The position numbers were made by a program, and so were the translations under genes. Shown piece after piece: positions 45,015-53,496 of a DNA stretch of 53,496 nucleotides. Below the pieces are notes generated by a model. It saw nothing but the letters and a program-made list of their open reading frames with translations. It was not told the origin of the DNA and ran no database searches. The DNA is from Acidobacteriota bacterium (GTDB taxonomy: Bacteria > Acidobacteriota > Terriglobia > Acidiferrales > UBA7541), in NCBI GenBank assembly GCA_021812285.1, contig JAKAOH010000006.1, forward strand, positions 1 to 53,496. The letters are read 5' to 3'. Within the stretch, counting starts at the first letter, position 1, and each line of letters opens with the position of its first letter.

Positions 45015-45869
45015 ATGGGGGAGTACACGCATCCGGAAATGCTGGTTTCCACCGGCTGGGTCGCCGAACACGGCCGCGGCCCGAACGTTCGCCTGGTGGA
45101 AGTGGATGTGGACACGAGCGCCTACGATCAGGGGCACGTCGAGGGCGCGGTCGGCTGGAACTGGCAGACGCAACTCCAGGACGGCATTCGCCGCGACATC
45201 CTCGACAAGGAACAATTCGAATCGTTGATGGCCCGCTCCGGCATCACGCCGCAAACCACCGTCGTGCTCTACGGCGACAACAACAACTGGTTCGCCGCCT
45301 ACGCGCTCTGGATGATGAAATATTTCCGCCACGCCGACGTTCGCCTGATGAACGGCGGGCGCAAACTGTGGCTGAAGGAAAACCGGCCGATTTCGACCGT
45401 CGCGCCTTCCGTGCCGCCGGCCGCTTATCGCGCGCCCGAGCCGGACCGCTCCGTGCGAGCGCACCGGGAAGACGTGTTCGCGATTCTGGACAACCGGACA
45501 CGGGCGAGCCTGGTGGACGTGCGCTCGGCGGACGAATACACGGGTAAAGTGATCGCGCCGCCCGGCATGTCGGAAACGGCGCAGCGCGCGGGCCACATTC
45601 CGAAGGCGATCAGCGTGCCTTGGTCGCTCGCCGCGAATGAAGACGGAACGTTCCGCTCGGTGGAAGAGCTGAGAGCCCTGTATTACGACCGGGGCGTGAA
45701 ACCGGGCGGCGACGCGATCGCCTATTGCCGCATCGGCGAGCGCAGTTCGCATACCTGGTTCGTCTTGAAGTACCTGCTCGGCCACGAAACCGCGCGGAAT
45801 TATGACGGTTCGTGGACCGAATGGGGCAATCTGATCGGCGCGCCGATCGAAAAGGGCGCTTCGAGCTGA
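45015..45869 (+). CDS. Thiosulfate sulfurtransferase (two-domain rhodanese)
   Basis: A 284-residue tandem rhodanese. The N-terminal inactive domain has GHVEGAVGWNW and VVLYGDNNNWFAAYALW; the C-terminal catalytic domain has SLVDVRSADEYTG, AGHIPKAISVPW and the nucleophile Cys238 in CRIGERSS, the loop of the CysA/SseA-type thiosulfate sulfurtransferase. It would transfer sulfane sulfur from thiosulfate to cyanide or thiol acceptors in the cytoplasm; no signal peptide. A GGGAGG site precedes the ATG. It is the third rhodanese-containing protein in the window. Confidence 0.88.
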   Translation: MGEYTHPEMLVSTGWVAEHGRGPNVRLVEVDVDTSAYDQGHVEGAVGWNWQTQLQDGIRRDILDKEQFESLMARSGITPQTTVVLYGDNNNWFAAYALWMMKYFRHADVRLMNGGRKLWLKENRPISTVAPSVPPAAYRAPEPDRSVRAHREDVFAILDNRTRASLVDVRSADEYTGKVIAPPGMSETAQRAGHIPKAISVPWSLAANEDGTFRSVEELRALYYDRGVKPGGDAIAYCRIGERSSHTWFVLKYLLGHETARNYDGSWTEWGNLIGAPIEKGASS

Positions 45870-45870
45870 A

Positions 45871-45897
45871 CCGGCCGGGCCGCCGCGGCCGGCCGGG
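45871..45897. terminator. GC-rich hairpin between convergent genes
   Basis: CCGGCCGGGCCGC pairs with GCGGCCGGCCGG, an almost perfect inverted repeat between the convergent sulfurtransferase and DUF190 genes. There is no T-run, so it may be a bidirectional terminator of the Rho-assisted or stem-only kind, or an mRNA-end stabiliser. Confidence 0.4.
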
Positions 45898-45901
45898 GCT
45901 T

Positions 45902-46261
45902 CTAGCGGCTCGAGCGGTAGAGAATCACCCGGACCTTTTCGAGCGTGATCAGCCCGCCCTCGATCATCGCGTCGAGCCGCGGCAGAATCTGCTCGATGCG
46001 CTCGGCCGATTCCACCACTTCGATGATCACCGGCAAATCCTGCGACAGCCGCAGGATTTTGCCGGTGTGATAGACGCTCGATCCGCCGAATCCGCCGATG
46101 CCCCGCAGCACCGTCGCGCCGGAAAAATTCTCGCCCCGCAGAAGTGCGACGATGGCTTCGTTAAGCGGTTTGCCTTCCCAGCGGTCCGATTCGCCGATGT
46201 GAATCCGCATGAGCGTCTGTTCGCCTTCGAAACGGTTTCGCGTCACGGCTCGTTCCTCCAT
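45902..46261 (-). CDS. DUF190 protein, partner of the fluoride channel
   Basis: A 119-residue member of the DUF190 family, which is frequently next to crcB/fluC. The central VTRNRFEGEQTLMRIHIGESDRWEGK start, GKPLNEAIVALLR, and the GFGGSSVYHTGKI and LPVIIEVVES strands are typical. Its ATG overlaps the crcB stop (TAATG), so the two are translationally coupled and governed by the upstream fluoride riboswitch. A role in fluoride resistance or regulation of the channel is inferred from this pairing. Confidence 0.85.
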   Translation of the reverse strand: MEERAVTRNRFEGEQTLMRIHIGESDRWEGKPLNEAIVALLRGENFSGATVLRGIGGFGGSSVYHTGKILRLSQDLPVIIEVVESAERIEQILPRLDAMIEGGLITLEKVRVILYRSSR

Positions 46262-46632
46262 TACAGCACCTCGGCCAGCCGCATTCCCAGCATCAGGAGA
46301 ATCAAACCGGCGCCAACGCTCAGCAGCACGTACCCGCCGGCCTTCCCCCATTGTCCGTCTTCGAGCATCTGCACGGTTTCCCAGCTGAACGTGGAAAAAG
46401 TGGTGAAGGCGCCGAAAAACCCGACGGTGATTCCCACGCGCCAGTCGGCAGGCACCCATCCGTGCTCGAGCGAGTATTGGCCCACCAGGCCCAGCAGAAA
46501 ACATCCCGAAACGTTCACCGCCATGGTGCCCAGCGGAAAAGTGGCTCCGGTGAGCGCCTGCACCGCCCCTTCCATTCCGTATCGCGCCAGTGTTCCCAGC
46601 ATCCCGAAAACCGCCAGTAGCCAGAGTTTCAT
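46261..46632 (-). CDS. crcB: CrcB/FluC fluoride channel
   Basis: A 123-residue four-helix channel that would export fluoride as a dual-topology dimer. GTLARYGMEG (residues 13-22), the pore-helix FPLGTMAVNVSGCFLLG and GFFGAFTTFSTFSWETVQ with the conserved Thr/Phe track are all present, and the length is normal. A GGAGAAG ribosome site precedes the ATG. It is the first gene of a two-gene operon with DUF190, and its leader contains a fluoride riboswitch and terminator. Confidence 0.92.
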   Translation of the reverse strand: MKLWLLAVFGMLGTLARYGMEGAVQALTGATFPLGTMAVNVSGCFLLGLVGQYSLEHGWVPADWRVGITVGFFGAFTTFSTFSWETVQMLEDGQWGKAGGYVLLSVGAGLILLMLGMRLAEVL

Positions 46633-46663
46633 TCTTCACTCTTCTCCGAATTCCGTTGCCAGG

Positions 46664-46705
46664 GCCAAAAAAGAAAAACTCCTGGGCCTCGCGGCAACCA
46701 GGAGT
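46664..46705 (-). terminator. Intrinsic terminator of the fluoride riboswitch expression platform
   Basis: Read on the minus strand, ACTCCTGG pairs with CCAGGAGT around a 12-base loop, followed by TTTTTCTTTTTT. It lies directly after the aptamer and shares its last bases with it, so aptamer folding and terminator formation are mutually exclusive. Confidence 0.85.
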
Positions 46706-46758
46706 CATCAGCCCGCCTCGAAGTGCGGCGTGGCGATTCAGGCGAACTCCATCGCCTT
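46698..46758 (-). ncRNA. Fluoride riboswitch (crcB motif) aptamer
   Basis: On the minus strand the leader begins GGCGATGGAGTTCGCC, continues through a helix region, and ends CTGATGACTCCT, the conserved hallmarks of the crcB motif. It is immediately upstream of crcB. Fluoride binding should stabilise the aptamer and block the overlapping terminator, giving transcription of crcB and DUF190. Confidence 0.9.
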
Positions 46759-46827
46759 TGCTATAGGTAAAAGACTACGGGTTTTTCTACCCGCGGGCAA
46801 GCGGGCCGGAAATGGCCGTAGCAGGGC

Positions 46828-47691
46828 TCAGGGACCCGGAGAAAATGACAGCCCGCTCCGTAGTTCGCGTTCGACCGTTTCGAGCGCCTGTTGCGGCGTC
46901 CCGACGTAACGGTAACCGGACGTTTTGATCAGCCTGTGTACCTTGGAGGAGAATAAAAACATCCGCTGGCGATACTGATATTCCGTGAGCTCCGGCAGCC
47001 AGACGCCCGCAGCCACCTCCCGCTGCTCGATCTCGAACCAGCCGCCGGGATAGATCCGGCTGACGATGCCTCCGGCCACGGAAATCGCGCTGGTGATTTC
47101 CGCCCTTCCCCGCACGAGTTGCTCCGCGCGCACGTCGATCCACACCTCGGCGCGAACGTGGCGCAAAACTTCCGTTTCGCGTGAGTCGGGCTGGAAGTCG
47201 GGATTGGGATCGAGCGCGATGTGCGCGAGCGTTCGTCCGCCGACCACTTCGTCGCCCATCCAGGTGAAGCGGAACGCGCGTCCTATGGCATCAATCAGTT
47301 TCGCGCGTCTCGAGTCGCGCTCGCGGCGCACCTGCTCGGAATACTGCTCGCGCGGGTCGTTCGGGTTCACCGCGTGGCGCAACACGTCGCGCCACCAGCG
47401 CAATTCTTTCCGATACGCGTCCGGGGAAACGGCTGCGTCGCCATTCTTCACCAGCAGGCTGAGCCGTCCCGTGCCCGTGGGCACCACGCGGTAGGTCCTG
47501 TCGTTCGAGACCGCGCCGTTCTGGTAGGTGATTCTGTGCTCGATCCGCTCGTACTCGTAGAGGGCGGCGTCGTCGCGATGCTGATTCGCGATCGTGCGCT
47601 CGACGAGTTGGCGCGGCTGGAGACGTTGCGCGGACAGGGGCCGGCCGGCGATCGCGGCGAACAGCCCGAGGGCGGCGATTTTTTTCCGCAT
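46828..47691 (-). CDS. Exported protein of unknown function
   Basis: A 287-residue protein from ATG 47691 with a Sec signal peptide (MRKKIAALGLFAAIAGRPLSA). The mature part has no recognised domain; it is rich in charged residues (YEYERIEHRITYQNG, WFEIEQREVAAGVWLPELTEYQYRQRMFLFSS) and looks like a lipid- or outer-membrane-associated beta protein of the type common in Acidobacteriota genomes. A long in-frame upstream extension lacks a signal peptide and was rejected. A CGGGT/ACCCG hairpin plus T-run at 46772-46794 may end its transcript before the fluoride riboswitch. Confidence 0.65.
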   Translation of the reverse strand: MRKKIAALGLFAAIAGRPLSAQRLQPRQLVERTIANQHRDDAALYEYERIEHRITYQNGAVSNDRTYRVVPTGTGRLSLLVKNGDAAVSPDAYRKELRWWRDVLRHAVNPNDPREQYSEQVRRERDSRRAKLIDAIGRAFRFTWMGDEVVGGRTLAHIALDPNPDFQPDSRETEVLRHVRAEVWIDVRAEQLVRGRAEITSAISVAGGIVSRIYPGGWFEIEQREVAAGVWLPELTEYQYRQRMFLFSSKVHRLIKTSGYRYVGTPQQALETVERELRSGLSFSPGP

Positions 47692-47833
47692 GGCGGCGCC
47701 TCCAAGTGGTAGATTAAAGGCAATAGGAGAGAGGTTGCCGTAAAAATCTGCAAGTCGTCCCCAGCGAGCCACGTTCGCCGCACAATGCCGCTTCCCACGG
47801 GCGTTCCGGGCCGTTGGCGCTTTTGCAACCGGG

Positions 47834-47880
47834 ACACTATATATAGCGTGGGCTGACCGATGGAACAAAATAGATTGCGA
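47834..47880 (+). promoter_or_regulatory. Tandem NrdR-box-like sites upstream of nrdJ
   Basis: ACACTATATATAGCGT (47834-47849) and ACAAAATAGATTGCGA (47865-47880) share 11 of 16 bases and start exactly 31 bases apart, three helical turns. The first is close to the known NrdR box consensus (ACACWATATATWGTGT), and pairs at 31-32 bases are the typical NrdR arrangement at ribonucleotide reductase genes. They end eight bases before the -35 element, so ATP/dATP-loaded NrdR could repress the promoter. No nrdR gene is in the window. Confidence 0.75.
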
Positions 47881-47887
47881 CTTCCCC

Positions 47888-47915
47888 TTGACATCCGCTC
47901 CCCAAGCGCTACACT
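47888..47915 (+). promoter_or_regulatory. Sigma70-type promoter of nrdJ
   Basis: TTGACA (47888-47893), a 16-base spacer and TACACT (47910-47915). Transcription would begin near 47922, leaving about 150 bases of leader before the nrdJ ATG. No cobalamin-riboswitch-like B12 box was found in that leader. Confidence 0.65.
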
Positions 47916-48075
47916 CATCCCCCGCAGCAAGCTCTCGGATGTTTCGCCGCTCCCACACGGCGGCCGGAAGCTTCTCCCGGGATCTCGAACGACAATGAAA
48001 ATGAACCGTATCGCGACCGATTCTTTTTCACCCCTTCTTCCCGGCCGAGACCATATCCAAAGGGGGTAGTGATTC

Positions 48076-50829
<2,754 letters not shown>

Positions 50830-50859
50830 GCGGAATCCCTTTTTCACGCGCGCTCAACC

Positions 50860-50901
50860 AGGAAGCCTCGGCGGCCCTTGCCGCTGGGGCTTCTTGTTTT
50901 T
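50860..50901 (+). terminator. Intrinsic terminator of nrdJ
   Basis: AGGAAGCC pairs with GGCTTCTT (one G-U), then an inner CGGCGG/CCGCTG stem, followed by GTTTTTGTG. It is 31 bases after the nrdJ stop. Confidence 0.75.
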
Positions 50902-50932
50902 GTGTTCGAAACTCCAGGACTTGGCGGATGAG

Positions 50933-53275
50933 CTACGGAACGGCTGATGCGGGTTCCTTGTCCGGAACGGCGCGCAACGCGCGGGCCTCGTCCTCCAGCG
51001 ATACCTTGCTCGGCTTTCCCCGCACCGTGAATTGGAATCTCACCTTCGGCGCTCCCACCTTCACCTGAACCAACTCCATGCGATGCTTTTTCAACCGCAC
51101 GTAAATCGGCAGCAGATCCTCCCAGCTCGAGGGAACTCCGGTGCGAGTCAAGGAAGCGTCCACCACCCACCTGCCGTTTTGGAGCGGCGAGATGCGATAG
51201 GCGAGCGAGTAGTGCGGCGTGCCGGTGCCAAAAACGTATTCGCGGAAGAACCAGCTCATCCGATGATCGCCATTCAGGTCCATAGCTTTTGTCATGTGTT
51301 TTTCGACGATCGTTTCGAAATCCAATGTCGAGGCGGCGCGTCCGGCAAACCTTCGCTCGAAATCCCGGAGCATGGCCTCAAATCGATGATCCGGATCGCG
51401 GCTGCCGGGATCCCACAGCATCATTCGCAACATATCCAGGATGCGCGCCCCTTTTTCATCGATCAAACTCTGCGCACCCGCCGCCGGCATGCGGGAAGAG
51501 GCGAGTCGCCTCCCCAGCCAGACCGGCCCCAGCTTGCCGATGTCCCTGGTTGGCAACCGGAAAGGCACAAAGCCACAAGCGGTCTGAACCCACTCCGACC
51601 TCCCGCGGTGCACGAGCTGCCTCACGTACACCCCCGGGCTCCAGCGAAGCTCCAGATACAGCAAGCCCGACCAATAACCAAGGGAAGAGATCAGCCATTG
51701 ATCATGGTATGTCTTGGCTCGAATGCCCTGGCCCCACCACTGTGAGGCAATGGTGGAGGACTGCGACCCGTATACCAGCATCGGCCATCCCTGACGTGGC
51801 GTGGAGGAGTACAGAACCAGGGACAGCCCACGGAAGGGGTAGCGGCCAAAATACTTGTCAAGGAGGCGGATCACATTTCCACCCTCAAGGGCTGTCGCCG
51901 CGAGTAGCCCGTGGACGGGAAATCCCCAGGAGGAGTCGGACTCCGCGTAAAGGCGCAAGCCCGTCGAACCGACCTTTTCCTTGTGCACGTAGAAAGACGC
52001 GAAACAGAAACCGACGACGGGAACCGCGCCTGGCGATTTCCATGTGGTCACCATCTCCGCACCAACCGTATTTCGCTTCACCAGGTTCCCCGAGGCAATC
52101 AGCTGGAATCGTTTCGGTGTGTGAAAGATAAGGGTGAACTTCGAGCGCAGCACCGAACTCATCGAGCGCGGATACCAGTCGAAATCGCCGCGAACGAAAA
52201 CAGGCGCGCCCCAGAGCGATGGAGAGGCGTCCAGCGAGCGGCCGCCAGAATAGCGGAAATCGAGAGTCATCGTGCGGCCGGCTTGAGTCGGTTCGGCCAG
52301 CACGACTGCGACATACTCACCGTGCGTTTGACCGAAAAAGGCGTGTCGGGGAGGCCGAAAATATGCGAGTTCCCTCCCCGTACCATCTTTCACCGAAATC
52401 AGTCGAAGGTTGGCGTCCAGACGGAAAAGTAAAACCCGCTCGCCGCTCTGGCGCAGGCGGAGGTGAAGCTCGGCGTCAGCGGTCAGCTTCGCGCCGGTGG
52501 TCACGGTGGCGTCGATCCGTGTGGCTGGAATCTCGTAAACCGTCTTTGCCAGCGGATGTTCGTCGACAAGCAACGGATTCCGGTCTCCCGAGGGAAAACT
52601 GGTCCATGTTTCGCGTTTCCAATCGCCGTACGTGCCGTGCTGGTGATAATTTCCCTGATACCAGCGACCGACGTAGACCTGCTCAAGCCGCGCGGAATCG
52701 TATCGCGCAATTACCCACCCTTTTTTCGTCTTCAATTCGGCGTAGAAAAAATCGTCGCGGGCTGGATTCGTCGAAAGAAACGCCTGAAAGAGCCGCGGGA
52801 GCACCACGGCGGCGTCCTGCTCGCGTTTCCTTTGCCGTTTTCGGTAAAGCCGGCCCAGGGAATGATCCGTAGCGGTCACCCAGCGCACCTGCCCGGAAAC
52901 GTCGGCGTATGTGTTGTCGGTGAAGGAGAGGACCGCCTCCGTAAAGGCAATCTTGAGCGGGCTGCTCCCGGCGAGATATCTCAGTTGCTGTGCTTCGATC
53001 GGATTCGGCGGCGAGACACGCAGCCATCCCCGCCCCTCGAATGCCGCGGCAAAGTAATGGCCGCGCAACGGCTTGGCGAACTGGATCGTGCCCTGAACGA
53101 AGCTGATCCGAAGGCGGTCGCGGGTCAGCGTAATATCCTCTGTGAAAGCGGATTTCTTCGGGTCGAACGGAGGATTTTGCAGCCGTTTCCAGACCGCGGC
53201 CGTGCTCTGCGCCAGACCACGCGGCCCTGCGGAGAGCATGGCGACGAAGGCCAACATTTTGGCTGCTCGTCTCAA
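50933..53275 (-). CDS. M1-aminopeptidase-like protein lacking zinc ligands (predicted pseudo-peptidase)
   Basis: A 780-residue exported protein; signal peptide MRRAAKMLAFVAMLSAGPRGLA. The region 250-600 resembles the M1 aminopeptidase N-terminal sandwich and catalytic fold. Where active enzymes have HExxHQWWG the sequence is STIASQWWG (residues 507-515), and where HDQWLSEGFA carries the third ligand it reads HDQWLISSLGYW (524-535). All three zinc ligands and the catalytic Glu are therefore absent, yet QWWG and HDQWL are kept. No frameshift is seen. A binding or scaffold role is inferred. It is convergent with nrdJ. Confidence 0.72.
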   Translation of the reverse strand: MRRAAKMLAFVAMLSAGPRGLAQSTAAVWKRLQNPPFDPKKSAFTEDITLTRDRLRISFVQGTIQFAKPLRGHYFAAAFEGRGWLRVSPPNPIEAQQLRYLAGSSPLKIAFTEAVLSFTDNTYADVSGQVRWVTATDHSLGRLYRKRQRKREQDAAVVLPRLFQAFLSTNPARDDFFYAELKTKKGWVIARYDSARLEQVYVGRWYQGNYHQHGTYGDWKRETWTSFPSGDRNPLLVDEHPLAKTVYEIPATRIDATVTTGAKLTADAELHLRLRQSGERVLLFRLDANLRLISVKDGTGRELAYFRPPRHAFFGQTHGEYVAVVLAEPTQAGRTMTLDFRYSGGRSLDASPSLWGAPVFVRGDFDWYPRSMSSVLRSKFTLIFHTPKRFQLIASGNLVKRNTVGAEMVTTWKSPGAVPVVGFCFASFYVHKEKVGSTGLRLYAESDSSWGFPVHGLLAATALEGGNVIRLLDKYFGRYPFRGLSLVLYSSTPRQGWPMLVYGSQSSTIASQWWGQGIRAKTYHDQWLISSLGYWSGLLYLELRWSPGVYVRQLVHRGRSEWVQTACGFVPFRLPTRDIGKLGPVWLGRRLASSRMPAAGAQSLIDEKGARILDMLRMMLWDPGSRDPDHRFEAMLRDFERRFAGRAASTLDFETIVEKHMTKAMDLNGDHRMSWFFREYVFGTGTPHYSLAYRISPLQNGRWVVDASLTRTGVPSSWEDLLPIYVRLKKHRMELVQVKVGAPKVRFQFTVRGKPSKVSLEDEARALRAVPDKEPASAVP

Positions 53276-53416
53276 GCTGTCGACCCCGCAACCGAGGGGA
53301 TGCTAGCACAATGCGCGGGCGGGCCCATGAAACCAGGATTAATTCTTGCTCAGGATTGCTCCGCAGGGATTCCGGATAACGTACGCTATTTTTCGCACAT
53401 TTGAGGAGGAGAGGGT

Positions 53417-53481
53417 CTGGTTGGTAAAACAAGGGGCCTGAAGAAGGCCCGAGAGGAGGGGCGATGGAGCCCACCAACCAG
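53417..53481 (+). promoter_or_regulatory. Structured leader around a start codon
   Basis: CTGGTTGGT (53417-53425) is perfectly complementary to ACCAACCAG (53473-53481). An inner hairpin GGGCCT (53434-53439) / AGGCCC (53445-53450) lies between them. The GAGGAGGGG ribosome site and ATG 53464 sit inside the outer stem's loop, so folding could limit initiation. No known riboswitch class is recognised. Confidence 0.45.
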
Positions 53482-53496
53482 GGGGAAGCTTTCCCG
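53464..53496 (+). CDS. Start of an unidentified gene, cut by the window end
   Basis: ATG 53464 is preceded by GAGGAGGGG with four bases spacing, and eleven codons (MEPTNQGEAFP) remain open to the window edge. The family cannot be told. The upstream 185 bases after the M1-like gene's start hold the structured leader but no convincing promoter. Confidence 0.5.
   Translation, partial: MEPTNQGEAFP

Noticed and set aside
43788-45785. 665-codon open frame on the minus strand
   Set aside because: Antisense to the propeller lipoprotein and the sulfurtransferase; no recognisable domain.
47916-48075. Cobalamin riboswitch upstream of the B12-dependent nrdJ
   Set aside because: No B12-box-like core or multi-helix arrangement was seen; NrdR-type control fits better.

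Overview
The window is GC-rich, densely coded bacterial chromosome. No rRNA, tRNA, CRISPR array or transposase was found. Gene content points to an Acidobacteriota-type organism: a large Ser/Thr kinase fused to a predicted ATPase and repeats, a lipoprotein with IPT/TIG domains and a beta-propeller, a B12-dependent ribonucleotide reductase, and many GT-C-like membrane proteins. This placement is inference from family resemblance; no phylogenetic marker is present.

Layout. (1) 1-4856, + strand: the end of an aromatic/alicyclic degradation operon, with a BadH-like alcohol dehydrogenase (cut by the window edge) followed by four subunits of a class I, ATP-dependent benzoyl-CoA reductase in bzdNOPQ order and sizes. 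(2) 4924-6951, - strand: a persulfide-dioxygenase-like MBL/double-rhodanese protein and a cytidylate-kinase-like protein. (3) 7160-8449: an RNA uracil-C5 methyltransferase. (4) About 8.5-25.5 kb: an array of large multi-spanning GT-C-like membrane proteins with one GT2 enzyme and a spermidine-synthase/membrane fusion. Two families, here called A (three copies) and E (two copies), form a duplicated A-E-A-E module, and the third A copy looks like a mosaic of the other two. (5) 25.7-29.5 kb: a GT2 glycosyltransferase and dTDP-rhamnose genes (rfbA, rfbB, rfbD). Only an N-terminal stub of rfbC appears to remain between rfbA and rfbB. Regions 4 and 5 together look like a surface-glycan or glycolipid locus.

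(6) 29.6-35.7 kb: aldehyde dehydrogenase, membrane protein, 2,4-dienoyl-CoA-reductase-type SDR, MFS transporter, cytochrome c, exported four-cysteine rhodanese, OsmC protein. (7) 36-44.9 kb: kinase/ATPase regulator, two small ferredoxin-fold-like proteins, HlyD-type adaptor, Yip1 protein, IPT/propeller lipoprotein. (8) 45-47.7 kb: thiosulfate sulfurtransferase, then a fluoride-response operon (fluoride riboswitch with terminator, crcB/fluC, DUF190), then an exported protein of unknown function. (9) 47.8-50.9 kb: nrdJ with two NrdR-box-like sites 31 bp apart, a sigma70-type promoter and an intrinsic terminator. (10) 50.9-53.3 kb: an M1-aminopeptidase-like protein in which the zinc ligands are replaced. 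The window ends inside a structured leader and the first codons of another gene.

The observations most worth following are the A/E duplication with conversion-like mosaicism and a shared near-leaderless promoter architecture, the NrdR and fluoride regulatory sites, the rfbC remnant, the M1 pseudo-peptidase, and the mixed BadH/Bzd aromatic operon.
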